Below, piece by piece: positions 26,489 to 35,170 of a stretch of DNA of 64,000 bases. The notes under the pieces were generated by a model that had not been told where the DNA came from, searched no databases, and saw nothing but the letters and a program-made list of their open reading frames with translations. Source of the stretch: Actinoplanes sp. SE50/110 (lineage in GTDB: Bacteria > Actinomycetota > Actinomycetes > Mycobacteriales > Micromonosporaceae); the NCBI RefSeq assembly GCF_900119315.1, contig NZ_LT827010.1, forward strand, positions 1,130,501 to 1,194,500. The letters run 5' to 3'. How positions within the stretch are numbered: position 1 is the stretch's first letter; the number at the start of each line of letters is the position of its first letter. Made by a program: the position numbers and the translations under genes.

Positions 26489-27295
26489 ATGAACCCGTCA
26501 CCCCCATTCGCGGAGATCGGCGTCATCGGCGGATCCGGCCTGTACGCACTGCTCGACGGCGCCATTGAACACGAGGTCGAGACGCCGTACGGTCCGCCAT
26601 CCGACAAGATCACGGTGGCCGAGGTGGGTGGGCGCCGGGTGGCCTTCCTGCCGCGGCACGGACGCGATCACCGGTTCCCGCCGCACAAGATTCCCTATCG
26701 GGCGAATCTGTGGGCCCTGCGGTCGCTGGGTGTACGCCAGATCGTCGCCCCGTGTGCGGTCGGTGGCCTGCGCCCGGAGCTGGGGCCGGGCACGTTCGTG
26801 GTGCCGGATCAGTTGATCGATCGGACCAGCGGGCGGGTGCAGACGTTCTTCGACGAGGGCGCGGCGCACGTCTCGTTCGCCGATCCGTACTGTCCGGCCG
26901 GCCGGGCCGTGGTGCTGAATTCCGCCGCCAGGGTGAACGCGGTGGACGGCGGCACCATGGTGGTGGTGGAGGGTCCGCGGTTCTCGACCCGGGCCGAGTC
27001 GCGCTGGTTCACCTCGATCGGCGGCACGATCGTGAACATGACCGGTCACCCGGAAGCGGTCCTGGCCCGCGAGCTGGCTCTCTGCTATACCGCGATCGCC
27101 CTGGTAACCGACCTGGACGCAGGCGTGGAGGGCGACCACGGGGTGACCCACGAGGAGGTCTTCGCGGTGTTCGCGCAGAACACCGACCGCCTGCGTGGCG
27201 TGCTCCTGGACGCGGTGGCCAAGCTGCCCACCGAGCGCGAGTGCCCCTGCGGCGACGCGCTGCAGGGCATCAAACTGCCCTTCGCGCTGCCGTAG
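26489..27295 (+). CDS. mtnP: S-methyl-5'-thioadenosine phosphorylase (MTAP/PNP family)
   Basis: This 268-residue PNP/UDP-family enzyme splits methylthioadenosine with phosphate in the methionine salvage pathway. The motifs are IGVIGGSGLYALL (phosphate loop), FLPRHGRDHRFPPHKIPYRA, CAVGGLRPELGPG, VVVEGPRFSTRAES and NMTGHPEAVLARELALCY. The SxxDxD-like TDLDAG segment decides base use: Asp suggests 6-amino (adenosine) substrates, matching MTAP. The length is normal. It is monocistronic. A weak stem (AACGGCCG at 27301, complement at 27334) may end it; the 180 bases to the next gene hold nothing I recognise. Confidence 0.9.
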   Translation: MNPSPPFAEIGVIGGSGLYALLDGAIEHEVETPYGPPSDKITVAEVGGRRVAFLPRHGRDHRFPPHKIPYRANLWALRSLGVRQIVAPCAVGGLRPELGPGTFVVPDQLIDRTSGRVQTFFDEGAAHVSFADPYCPAGRAVVLNSAARVNAVDGGTMVVVEGPRFSTRAESRWFTSIGGTIVNMTGHPEAVLARELALCYTAIALVTDLDAGVEGDHGVTHEEVFAVFAQNTDRLRGVLLDAVAKLPTERECPCGDALQGIKLPFALP

Positions 27296-27474
27296 GAAAA
27301 AACGGCCGCTTCGGCTGACGTACACCGGGCGGACGGCCGTTCGCCCGGTTCAAGACCGGGCACCTGCTGCATCACCGGTTCAGCCGGACACCGTGGGAGC
27401 GGACCGAGGTCTTCGACCCGGCCCGCACCGGCGAGCGGCTGCGCGGCCCGGCCATCGCCGCCCGGCGTCGCCGG

Positions 27475-27861
27475 TCAGGCTGCCGGATGGCGGCGGCTGA
27501 TCAGGTTCTGCAGTTCGGCGACCAGGTCCTTCGGCGTGAGCGGCTTCGCGAGGTAGCCGTCCGCGCCGGAGATCATCCCGGCGTCCACGTCGTAGGCGTG
27601 GCTGTTGCCGGAGACCATCAGGATCGCCATGTCCCGCACCGACGGGGTGCTGCGGGCCAGCTGGCACAGCTCCATCCCGTTCATGGCCGGCATCCGGACG
27701 TCGGTGATCATGCCGATCGGCTTGGCCACGGTGAGGATCCGGGCCGCGGTGTGCCCGTCCTTGGCGCCCACGGCCCGGAAGCCGGCCGCCTCCAGGCTCA
27801 CCGACAGCAGGTCACGGACGTCGGCGTCGTCGTCGGCGATCAGGATCAGGTTCTCGTTCAT
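27475..27861 (-). CDS. Single-domain response regulator
   Basis: 128 residues, only a receiver (REC) domain: acidic pair ADDDADVRD, phospho-acceptor ITDVRMPAMNG, MVSGNS switch threonine/serine and the lysine in LAKPLTP. GAGGAGG precedes the ATG at 27861. With no output domain it should act by protein contact, as in CheY-like or phosphorelay use. No histidine kinase lies beside it. Its neighbour upstream is divergent. A link with pilus control or the c-di-GMP proteins is possible but not shown. Confidence 0.88.
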   Translation of the reverse strand: MNENLILIADDDADVRDLLSVSLEAAGFRAVGAKDGHTAARILTVAKPIGMITDVRMPAMNGMELCQLARSTPSVRDMAILMVSGNSHAYDVDAGMISGADGYLAKPLTPKDLVAELQNLISRRHPAA

Positions 27862-27997
27862 GCGGCTCCTCCTCGTGGACCCTCCTGATCGGCCGCGGTC
27901 CGGCCGCGGCCAGGAAAGCCGGGGTTGCCGTCCGGGAGCGGTCTGCCGTCGGCAGAAGAATGCGGCGTCCGGTCCGGGCGGTGGGCAGAATCCGGCC

Positions 27998-28837
27998 ATG
28001 GCCACCTTCTCGCTGCAGGCTCAGCCGGCCGATGCCGCCGACTGGCTCGACCTCGCCCGCCGGGCCGAAGCCGCCGGTTTCCACGCCCTCTACGCCGCCG
28101 ACCACCCGGGCAGCGGCGCGTCGCCGTTCGTGGCGCTGGCCGCGGCCGCCGCCGTCACCAGCCGGATCGAGCTTGGACCGTACGTGGTGAACGCCGGCAT
28201 CCGCGAGCCGCTGCTGATCGCCTCGGACGTGGCCACCCTGGACGTGGTCTCCGGTGGCCGGGCCATCCTCGGCATCGGCGCCGGGCACACGCCGGCCGAG
28301 TGGACCGCGGTCGGCCGGGTGCGCCCGGACGTGGCCGGCCGGGTCCGCCACTGCATCGCGGTGGCCGAGGCGACCGTGCGGATGCTGGCCGGCGACGGGC
28401 TGGACCGGCCCCGGCCGGTGCGCGAGCGGGTGCCGGTGCTGTTCGGTGGTGGGAACACCGAGCTGCTGCGCTGGGCGGCCACGAACGCCGACGTGATCGG
28501 CCTCTCCGGCCTGGGCCGCACCCTCGCGGACGGGCACACGCACACCGCGCGGTTCCACCCGGATCAGGTGGACGCGCAGGTGGAGCTGGCCGGGGGCACG
28601 CCGGTCGAGGCGCTGGTGCACTACTTCGCGATCGGTGACGACGCGGGCCGCAGGTACGCGACCTGGGCCGCCGACGCCGGGATCAGTCCGGCGGCGGCGG
28701 CCGAGTCGCCCTATCTGCTGGCCGGGACGGCGGCGGAGATCCGCGCGAAGCTCCAGCGGTGTGAGCGCCGCTGGGGCCTGACCCGGTACGTGGTGCGACG
28801 CCCGGCCTTCGAGTCGATGGCGCCGCTGCTGCGGTGA
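27998..28837 (+). CDS. LLM-class, probably F420-dependent, oxidoreductase
   Basis: 279 residues from the ATG at 27998. The luciferase-like TIM barrel shows at DWLDLARRAEAAGFHALYAA, GPYVVNAGIREPLLIASDVA, GGRAILGIGAGHTPAEW and PVLFGGGNTELLRWAATNAD. Actinobacteria use the class with cofactor F420 or FMN. A substrate cannot be told. It is monocistronic and its stop lies 15 bases from the stop of pilO, so the two converge with no room for a separate terminator. Confidence 0.85.
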   Translation: MATFSLQAQPADAADWLDLARRAEAAGFHALYAADHPGSGASPFVALAAAAAVTSRIELGPYVVNAGIREPLLIASDVATLDVVSGGRAILGIGAGHTPAEWTAVGRVRPDVAGRVRHCIAVAEATVRMLAGDGLDRPRPVRERVPVLFGGGNTELLRWAATNADVIGLSGLGRTLADGHTHTARFHPDQVDAQVELAGGTPVEALVHYFAIGDDAGRRYATWAADAGISPAAAAESPYLLAGTAAEIRAKLQRCERRWGLTRYVVRRPAFESMAPLLR

Positions 28838-28852
28838 GCCGGGCCCGCGGCC

Positions 28853-29434
28853 TCAGTTGGTGTTCACCGCGGCGGTGCTGGCCGGAGCGATGTTGCGGAA
28901 GGCCGACATGGTCAGGTCCAGCGTCGACTTGTCCGGCTTGGTGGAGACCTGCAGGTTCGCGGTCTGGATCAGCACCGCGCGGGGCTGGGTGTACTGCAGC
29001 TGGTTCACGAACGTGCTCAGGTTCGCGATGCTGCCGGTCGCGCTGATCGTGATCGGCAGCTCCTCGACGGTCGGCACCACCTGGGACTTGTCGTGACCGG
29101 AGGCCGAGTACGCGTCGACCGCGACGTTGAGGTCCAGGCCCATCGTCTGCAGCTGGGTGAGGAAGGCCGGGATGGCGTCCCCGGTCGGCAGCGCCAGCTT
29201 GTACCGGGCCTCGTTGGCCTTGTAGGTGTCCATCTTCGCCTGTTCGACGTTGAGGTCGGCCAGGGTCTTGCGCAGCTTGGCGAGCTGCGCGGTGGCGTCC
29301 CCGACCTGGTCCCGGGCGGTGGCCGCGTCGGTGTACTGGCTCTTGATCGGCAGGAACCAGGCGGCGGCCACCAGCAGTGCGATCAAACCGATGCCGCCGA
29401 ACAGCCAGACGCGGTCGGAGCGGAGCAGGTTCAT
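28853..29434 (-). CDS. pilO: Type IV pilus inner-membrane platform protein PilO
   Basis: 193 residues: one N-terminal membrane helix (VWLFGGIGLIALLVAAAWFL), a coiled-coil (ATARDQVGDATAQLAKLRKT) and a ferredoxin-like end with the FVNQLQYTQPRAVLIQT strand. Together with PilM and PilN it makes the platform under the pilus. It is last in the operon; its ATG follows the pilN stop directly (TAGATG). The length is normal for actinobacterial PilO. Confidence 0.9.
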   Translation of the reverse strand: MNLLRSDRVWLFGGIGLIALLVAAAWFLPIKSQYTDAATARDQVGDATAQLAKLRKTLADLNVEQAKMDTYKANEARYKLALPTGDAIPAFLTQLQTMGLDLNVAVDAYSASGHDKSQVVPTVEELPITISATGSIANLSTFVNQLQYTQPRAVLIQTANLQVSTKPDKSTLDLTMSAFRNIAPASTAAVNTN

Positions 29435-30118
29435 CTAGTTCCCTCCGGACGGGCACTTCTTGACGCTGTACTTGCCGCAGAGCGCCGGGTCGGTGATCGA
29501 GACGGTCAGGTTGAAGTTCACGCCGCCGCCGGCGGCCGTCGCCACGTTGCTGACGAACGGGTCGGCCAGGCCCTTCTTGCCGAGTGCGGCGAGCGCCTTG
29601 ACGTAGTCGGCGACCGCCTTCTTGTCCGGCGCCGTGCCGCTGACCGAGAGCAGCCCGACGCCGTCGCTCTTCAGCGCGGCCGCGTTCAGGCTGCCGCTGA
29701 TCTGGGTGACGGTCGTCTTGGACGCGGTGCCGGTGGTCCGTACCAGGTCGAGCATGGCCTGCCAGGACAGGTCGTCGGCCATCAGCTTGGCGAGCTGGCC
29801 CTCGACCAGCGTGTTCCGGTTCCTGATCTTGACGACTTCCTGGTACTTGTTCTGGCCCCGCTGGACGTCGGCCACCTGCTTGGTGATCGCCGCGTACTCG
29901 GCGTCGGCGTCCTTGCGCTCCGCGGCCGCCTGCCAGTACCAGTAGCCCAGCCCGTTGAGGACCAGTACCACGGCGACCAGCACGGCGGTGCGGGTGCGCC
30001 GCGCCCGCCGGCCGTCACTGATGTCCTGCGGGAGCAGGTTGGCCCGGATGCTCAGGACGCGGGCCGCCTGCTGCGGGGTGACCGACGGGTCCACCGGCAT
30101 CAACGCGGTCGTGGTCAT
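29435..30118 (-). CDS. pilN: Type IV pilus platform protein PilN
   Basis: 227 residues from the ATG at 30118. The short cytoplasmic start contains the PilM-binding-type motif (RVLSIRANLLPQDISDGRRA, like the INLLP motif), one membrane helix (AVLVAVVLVLNGLGYWYW), a coiled-coil, then a PilN/PilO ferredoxin-like domain. The C-terminal CGKYSVKKC pair may form a disulfide outside the cell. Start overlaps pilM's stop by one base (TGATG), so it is co-translated with pilM. Confidence 0.9.
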   Translation of the reverse strand: MTTTALMPVDPSVTPQQAARVLSIRANLLPQDISDGRRARRTRTAVLVAVVLVLNGLGYWYWQAAAERKDADAEYAAITKQVADVQRGQNKYQEVVKIRNRNTLVEGQLAKLMADDLSWQAMLDLVRTTGTASKTTVTQISGSLNAAALKSDGVGLLSVSGTAPDKKAVADYVKALAALGKKGLADPFVSNVATAAGGGVNFNLTVSITDPALCGKYSVKKCPSGGN

Positions 30119-31140
30119 CAGGCCCCTCCCAGGGTGAGGCCGATCGACACGGCGGCCGACGGCACGAAACTGTCGAACCCACGCTCCCGGGCGCGGCGGG
30201 TGTCGCGCAGCCGGGCCGCGCTGTCCGCGTACATCACCGCGATGCCCAGCTGGTTCTGCAGGTGTTCGGCGAGCCCGGGCATCAGCGCGCCGCCGCCGCA
30301 CAGCGACAGCCGGGTGACCTGCTTCTGCCGCTCACCGGAGGCCAGGTAGGTGAACGAGCTGCGCAGCTCGCTGGCCAGCGGGCGGACCGCGTCGGCGACC
30401 GCGGTGACGGTGTCCGGGTTGCCGTCGCCGTGCAACCCGTACCGGCACTTGATCTCCTCGGCCTGATCGGCCGGCAACCCGAGCCGGGTGGCGATGCTGT
30501 CGGTGATCTCCGAGCCGCCGCGCGGCAGGGTCCGCACGAACAGCGGTTCGCCGTCGGCGTGCACCACCACGCTGGTGATGTCGGCGCCGATGTCGACGAT
30601 CGCCTCGACCTGGGCGTCCAGCCGGGAGGCGGCGCGCAGCAGGGCGAACGAGGCCAGGTCGACCCCGGTCACGTGCAGGCCGGCCTTCTCCACCGCCTGG
30701 ACCATCCCGACCACGGCCTCCTTGGGCATGGCGATCAGCAGGCCGCGGACGGTCGGATTGTCGCCCGGCTGCTCCAGGGGATAGAAGTCGAGCAGCGAGC
30801 GCTCCACCGCCAGCGGCAGCGCATCCTTGACCTGGAAGGGCAGCGCCTGGCGCATCTGCGAGGCCGGCAGGTTCGCGATCGACATCTCGCGGACCACCAG
30901 CTGCGGGTTGGTGACGCCGAGGCTGACCCGCTTGGTGCCGAACCGGGAGGCCGCCCAGAGCTGCTTGAGCGCCGTGGTGACGCCGAGCGGGTCCTGCACC
31001 ACGCCGCCGTGCACCGCGCCCGGGTCGAGCGGGATCTGCCCGAAGTTGGTCAGCGTGTGTCCGTCCTTGGTGCGACGGACCTCGACAGCCCGGATCGAGG
31101 ACGAGCCGATGTCCAGCCCGATCGGTGTTGCGCCAGCCAT
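30118..31140 (-). CDS. pilM: Type IV pilus assembly actin-like ATPase PilM
   Basis: 340 residues, FtsA/actin fold: phosphate-1 loop IGLDIGSSSIRAVEV, the PilM segment LPFQVKDALPLAVERSLLDF, phosphate-2 VDIGADITSVVVHADGEP and adenosine loop LCGGGALMPGLAEHLQN. It sits on the cytoplasmic side and binds PilN. GGAAAGGAAG precedes the ATG. It lies 40 bases after pilD and overlaps pilN. Confidence 0.92.
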   Translation of the reverse strand: MAGATPIGLDIGSSSIRAVEVRRTKDGHTLTNFGQIPLDPGAVHGGVVQDPLGVTTALKQLWAASRFGTKRVSLGVTNPQLVVREMSIANLPASQMRQALPFQVKDALPLAVERSLLDFYPLEQPGDNPTVRGLLIAMPKEAVVGMVQAVEKAGLHVTGVDLASFALLRAASRLDAQVEAIVDIGADITSVVVHADGEPLFVRTLPRGGSEITDSIATRLGLPADQAEEIKCRYGLHGDGNPDTVTAVADAVRPLASELRSSFTYLASGERQKQVTRLSLCGGGALMPGLAEHLQNQLGIAVMYADSAARLRDTRRARERGFDSFVPSAAVSIGLTLGGA

Positions 31141-31181
31141 CGGTCTTCCTTTCCTGCGGTGGGGTTCTCCCGGCTGATCGG

Positions 31182-31967
31182 TCAGAACGACGCGGGGATG
31201 AGGAGCTGGGCGTACCATTCCGCGATCGGGGCCGCGGCGAACACCGCGAGGAACGCACCGGCCAGCATGTAGGGGCCGAACGGGATGCGACTCTTGCGCC
31301 CGGCGACCCGGGTGGCGAGCAGGATCGCGCCGACCACCCCGCCGAGCAGGAAGGCGGCGAACGCGCCGACCGCCACCGCGCCCCAGCCGAGCCAGCCGAG
31401 GTGGAAGCCGAGCAGCGGGGCCAGCTTCACGTCCCCCCGGCCCATGCCGAAGGTGGCCAGCACCCGGTAGAGCACGTAGAGCAGACCCGCAGCGGCGGCG
31501 CCCCGGAGCAGGGCGGTCGGGTCACCGGCCAGCAGGGCGGGTGGGATCAGCAGGGCGGCAGCCACCGCGTACGACGGCAAGACGATCTTGTCCGGAAGCC
31601 GCATCACGTCGAGGTCGATCAGCGCCAGGGCGATCGCGACCGCGGCCAGGTAGAGATAGCCGGGCAGGGCCCAGGACCAGCCGAACCGGGCGGCCACCGC
31701 GACGAACAGGGCGGCGGTGCCGGCTTCGACGAGCGGGTAGCGGGCGCTGATCGGGGTGGCGCAGTCGGCGCACCGGCCGCGCAGCATCAGCCAGCCGAGC
31801 ACCGGGACGTTGTGCCGGTTGCGCACGGCGTGGCCGCAGTTCGGGCAGTGCGAGCCGGGGTGTACCAGCGACTCGTCGCGGGGCACCCGGTGGATCACCA
31901 CGTTCAGGAAGGAGCCGACCGCGAGGCCGAGAAGGCCGACGACGAGCAGCAGGGGGCTCAGTGGCAT
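31182..31967 (-). CDS. pilD: Prepilin peptidase (A24 family)
   Basis: 261 residues from the ATG at 31967 (GAGGAG before it). The N-terminal methylase-type domain has FLNVVIHRVPRDESL and two CxxC pairs (CPNCGHAVRN and CADC) for zinc. The catalytic aspartates are in LALIDLDVMRLPDKI and GMGRGDVKLAPLLGF, both family hallmarks. Eight hydrophobic helices are present. It cuts the PilA leader and probably methylates the new end. A 9-base repeat tract lies just upstream. Confidence 0.93.
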   Translation of the reverse strand: MPLSPLLLVVGLLGLAVGSFLNVVIHRVPRDESLVHPGSHCPNCGHAVRNRHNVPVLGWLMLRGRCADCATPISARYPLVEAGTAALFVAVAARFGWSWALPGYLYLAAVAIALALIDLDVMRLPDKIVLPSYAVAAALLIPPALLAGDPTALLRGAAAAGLLYVLYRVLATFGMGRGDVKLAPLLGFHLGWLGWGAVAVGAFAAFLLGGVVGAILLATRVAGRKSRIPFGPYMLAGAFLAVFAAAPIAEWYAQLLIPASF

Positions 31968-31980
31968 GGCGGGCTCCTCT

Positions 31981-32060
31981 CGACGAACGAGCGAACGAAG
32001 CGGGCGAACGAGGCGAACGAGGCGAACGGGCGAACGAGGCGAACTAAGCGAACGAGCGGC
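31981..32060. repeat. Nonanucleotide-type tandem repeat before pilD
   Basis: Eight to nine imperfect units of GCGAACGAG (with GCGAACGGG and GCGAACTAA variants) between the pilA terminator and the pilD ribosome site. It is not coding. Its place in the pilD leader means slippage could alter pilD expression. Confidence 0.75.
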
Positions 32061-32094
32061 CGGGTGGCGCCACCGACGACGGTGACGCCACCCG
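32061..32094. terminator. pilA terminator hairpin
   Basis: A 14-bp stem with one mismatch (32061-32074 with 32081-32094) around GACGAC, 27 bases after the pilA stop. Partial termination here would make pilin mRNA more plentiful than the distal genes. Confidence 0.75.
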
Positions 32095-32121
32095 TTACCC
32101 GTCATGCGGGGTGGTGCCGGG

Positions 32122-32628
32122 TCAGCAGCCGGTCGCGGTGGGGGTGATGCCCGAGGCGGTCTTGACCGAGCCACCGACCGAGGCGTCGTACAGGTAGACC
32201 TTGCCGCTGCCGCCGGTGTTCTTGGCACAGATCTTGTAGCTGGACGTGCCGGACGGCGGGACGTAGGTCAGCTCGGTCTTGTCCGACACGGTGATGGTGC
32301 CGGCCGTGCCGCCGGTCTGCGCCGGGAGCGTGATCGAGCTGGCCGGCGTGCTGTTGGCCACGATGCTGGTCGCCGCGTTCGTCGGGTAGGTGTTGCCGTT
32401 GCCGGTGTAGTACTGCTCCACCGCGCTGATCGCGCCGCGGACGTCCGACTGCGCCGACTTGTCGGCCGCGCCCTGGCGGTAGTTCAGGTACACCGGCACG
32501 GCGATCGCGACGAGGACACCGATGATGACCACGACGACCAGGAGCTCGATGAGGGTGAAGCCCTCGTCGTCCTTCTTGGCGCGGATCTCGGCCTGCTTGG
32601 CGATCATTCGGTCGATGACGTTCTGCAT
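32122..32628 (-). CDS. pilA: Type IV major prepilin PilA
   Basis: 168 residues from the ATG at 32628 (AGGAAAGG upstream). A charged leader (AKKDDEG) is followed by the class III cleavage and helix FTLIELLVVVVIIGVLVAIA, with glutamate at position 5 of the mature protein. The outer domain is small, Ser/Thr-rich, and has two cysteines (CAKNTGG and the last residue) suited to a disulfide loop. It forms the pilus shaft. Order in the operon (pilC-pilA-pilD) supports major pilin. No minor pilins lie in the window. Confidence 0.93.
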   Translation of the reverse strand: MQNVIDRMIAKQAEIRAKKDDEGFTLIELLVVVVIIGVLVAIAVPVYLNYRQGAADKSAQSDVRGAISAVEQYYTGNGNTYPTNAATSIVANSTPASSITLPAQTGGTAGTITVSDKTELTYVPPSGTSSYKICAKNTGGSGKVYLYDASVGGSVKTASGITPTATGC

Positions 32629-32730
32629 TTGGGGTGCCTTTCCTGGCAAGGGGCGGGTGGAGCGGGGAAGGGAGAACCGAGCTCGGGTGCCCGGGTGGTG
32701 CCGGCCGTCGGGAAGCGGCCGTGCTGAGAA

Positions 32731-33966
32731 TCAGCTGGACTGAATGTTCTGGTAAATGGTGAACATCGGCAGGTAGAGACAGACCACCATGCCGCCGACC
32801 ACCGCGCCCATGACGAGCACCATGATCGGTTCGATCGACGCGGCCAGTGACTCGGCCGCGGCGTCGACCTCTCTGTCGTAGAAGTCGGCAACCTTGTCGA
32901 GCATCTGACTGATCTGGCCGCTCTCTTCCCCGACCTCGATCATCTGGTTGACCATCTCGGGGAAGACCTTGTGGTTGCGCATCGCACCGGACATCGGCTG
33001 GCCGTCGCGGACCGTCGCCTGGATGTCCTGCATGGCAATGTTGATCACTTCGTTGCCGGTGGTCTCGCCGACCACGGCGAGCGCCTGCATGACCGGCACG
33101 CCGACGTTGAGCAGCAGGCCGAGGTTCCGGGAGAACCGGCTCATCGCCAGCTTCTGGAACAGCGAGCCGAAGACCGGCATGCGCAGCTTGAGCTTGTCGA
33201 CCTTGAGGCGGAACTCGGCGCTGGTCCGGTGCTGGTGCTTGTACGCCGCGGCCGCCCCGATCCCGATGCCCAGCACCAGCGGCCCGATCCACCACATGTT
33301 GTGGCTGGTCGTGACGAGGAACTGGGTGATCGCCGGGAGTTCGCCGCCGAGGTTCTTGAACATCGCCTCGAAGATCGGGACGATGAAGATCAGCATCGCC
33401 GCGATCAGCAGGAACGTGAAGCCGAGCACGATCGCCGGATAGGTCAGCGCACTTTTGATCTTGCCGCGGAGCGCGGTGTCCTTCTCCAGGCTGTCGGCGA
33501 TCTGCTCCAACGCCCGGTCGATCATGCCGCCCGTCTCGCCGGCCCGGATCATCGCGACCATCAGTCGCGGGAAGACCCGGTCGTGCTTGGCCATCGACGC
33601 CGACAGCCCGCCACCGGCGGCCACGTCCGAGCGCACCTCACCGATCGCCTTCTTCAGCGGCGGCGACGAGGTCTGCTCCTCCATGATCGACAGAGAGCGC
33701 AGCAGCGACATGCCGGACGAGGTCATGGTGGCGAACTGCCGGGCGAAGACCGCCAGGTCCTTGAGCTTGACCCGGTTGCCCAGCCCGGGGATCTTCAGCT
33801 CGCGCTGCAGACCCTGGCCGGCCTCGACCAGGCCCAGCGGCACCTCGCCCCGCTGCTGGAGCATGTGCGTGGCGGCCGCCTCGTTGGGAGCCTCGATGGT
33901 GCCCTTGGACTTCTTGCCCGAGGCGTCGATGGTGCTGTAGGCGAACGTCTTGTTCGTGCCGCTCAT
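32731..33966 (-). CDS. pilC: Type IV pilus inner-membrane platform protein PilC (GspF family)
   Basis: 411 residues with two GspF domains: FARQFATMTSSGMSLLRSLS near residue 80 and FSRNLGLLLNVGVPVMQALA near 285, each followed by the conserved E-x-G-E/D helix (IRAGETGGMID and IEVGEESGQIS). Three membrane helices include VLGFTFLLIAAMLIFIVPIF and IMVLVMGAVVGGMVVCLYLP. It couples the motor ATPases to pilin movement. The start is 2 bases after the pilT stop. Confidence 0.94.
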   Translation of the reverse strand: MSGTNKTFAYSTIDASGKKSKGTIEAPNEAAATHMLQQRGEVPLGLVEAGQGLQRELKIPGLGNRVKLKDLAVFARQFATMTSSGMSLLRSLSIMEEQTSSPPLKKAIGEVRSDVAAGGGLSASMAKHDRVFPRLMVAMIRAGETGGMIDRALEQIADSLEKDTALRGKIKSALTYPAIVLGFTFLLIAAMLIFIVPIFEAMFKNLGGELPAITQFLVTTSHNMWWIGPLVLGIGIGAAAAYKHQHRTSAEFRLKVDKLKLRMPVFGSLFQKLAMSRFSRNLGLLLNVGVPVMQALAVVGETTGNEVINIAMQDIQATVRDGQPMSGAMRNHKVFPEMVNQMIEVGEESGQISQMLDKVADFYDREVDAAAESLAASIEPIMVLVMGAVVGGMVVCLYLPMFTIYQNIQSS

Positions 33967-33968
33967 GG

Positions 33969-35090
33969 TCAGGACCTCCCGACAAGCCGCTTGAGCTCTT
34001 CCGGCGAGTGGCTGATCTCGGTGGCCGTCTGCATGGTGATGATGCCCTCCCGCACCTTTTCGGCCAGATGCTGGTCGAAGGCGAGCATTCCCTCGTTGCT
34101 GCCGGCCTGCATGAACGAGGGGATCTGGTGCGACTTGCCCTCCCGGATCAGGCTCCGGATGGCCGGCGTCGCGCTCAGGATCTCGCAGATCACCGCCCGG
34201 CCCTTGCCGTCCGCGCGGGGCGCCAGCGCCTGGGTGATCACACCCTGGAGACTGGCCGCCAGCTGCGCGCGGATCTGCAACTGCTGGTGCGGTGGGAAGA
34301 TGTCGATGACCCGGTCGATGGTCTGGGTGGCGCTCTGCGTGTGCAGCGTCGCCATCACCAGGTGACCGGTCTCGGCGGCGGTCAGCGCCGTCGCCGTGGT
34401 GGTCAGGTCGCGCAGCTCGCCGACCAGGATGATGTCCGGGTCCTGGCGCAGCGCGTGCTTGAGCGCGCTGGCGAAGGTGTCGGTGTCGGCACCCACCTCG
34501 CGCTGGTTGACGATGCTGCGCTTGTGCGGGTGGAGGAACTCGATCGGGTCCTCGATGGTGATGATGTGGTCGGCGCGGCTGCGGTTCGCCAGGTCGAGCA
34601 GCGAGGCCAGGGTGGTGGTCTTGCCCGACCCGGTCGGGCCGGTCACCAGCACCAGGCCGCGCGGCAGGTGGGCGAAACGGGCCACCGACTCCGGCATGCC
34701 CAGCTCGTCCAGCGGCTTGATCTTGTGCGGGATGGCCCGGAAGACCGCGCCGCACGAGGTGCGCTGCCGGTAGAGGTTGCCGCGGAACCGGGAGACGCCG
34801 ACGATGCTGTGCGCGAAGTCCATCTCCTGCTCGGCCTGGAACGTCTGCCACTGCGCCGGGGTGACCGCCGCGCGGGCCAGCAGTTCGGTGTCCGCGGCGT
34901 TGAGCTTGCCGTAACCCGGAACCGCCCGCAGCGATCCGTCCACCCGCATCATCGGCGGCGAGCCCACCGTCAGGTGCAGGTCCGAGCCGCGCGACTCGAC
35001 CAGGGTGATCAACATCTGGTCGAGCACGGCGAGGTCGTCGGGGTTGACCGCCGTCTCCGGCTGCCGCGTCCCGTGCTCGATCGTGTTCAC
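33969..35090 (-). CDS. pilT: Type IV pilus retraction ATPase PilT
   Basis: 373 residues, normal PilT length. Walker A GPTGSGKTTTLASLL, Asp box IITIEDPIEFLH, Walker B DPDIILVGELRDL and His box GHLVMATLHTQSA are intact; the C-terminal AIRSLIREGK motif typical of PilT is present. This indicates pili that can pull, so twitching or DNA uptake would be possible. It lies between pilB and pilC. Confidence 0.94.
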   Translation of the reverse strand: MNTIEHGTRQPETAVNPDDLAVLDQMLITLVESRGSDLHLTVGSPPMMRVDGSLRAVPGYGKLNAADTELLARAAVTPAQWQTFQAEQEMDFAHSIVGVSRFRGNLYRQRTSCGAVFRAIPHKIKPLDELGMPESVARFAHLPRGLVLVTGPTGSGKTTTLASLLDLANRSRADHIITIEDPIEFLHPHKRSIVNQREVGADTDTFASALKHALRQDPDIILVGELRDLTTTATALTAAETGHLVMATLHTQSATQTIDRVIDIFPPHQQLQIRAQLAASLQGVITQALAPRADGKGRAVICEILSATPAIRSLIREGKSHQIPSFMQAGSNEGMLAFDQHLAEKVREGIITMQTATEISHSPEELKRLVGRS

Positions 35091-35170
35091 CGCTCCGGCC
35101 CTTTCGTTCGCGTTCCGACGTTTGTTGAATCGGCACCGCTGGGACGGGCTTTAGTAGCGAATCGGGTGTT

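Noticed and set aside
27296..27474. Gene fragment between mtnP and the response regulator
   Set aside because: A short Arg-rich peptide (FDPARTGERLRGPAIAARR) is open, but I cannot tie it to any family and it has no start.
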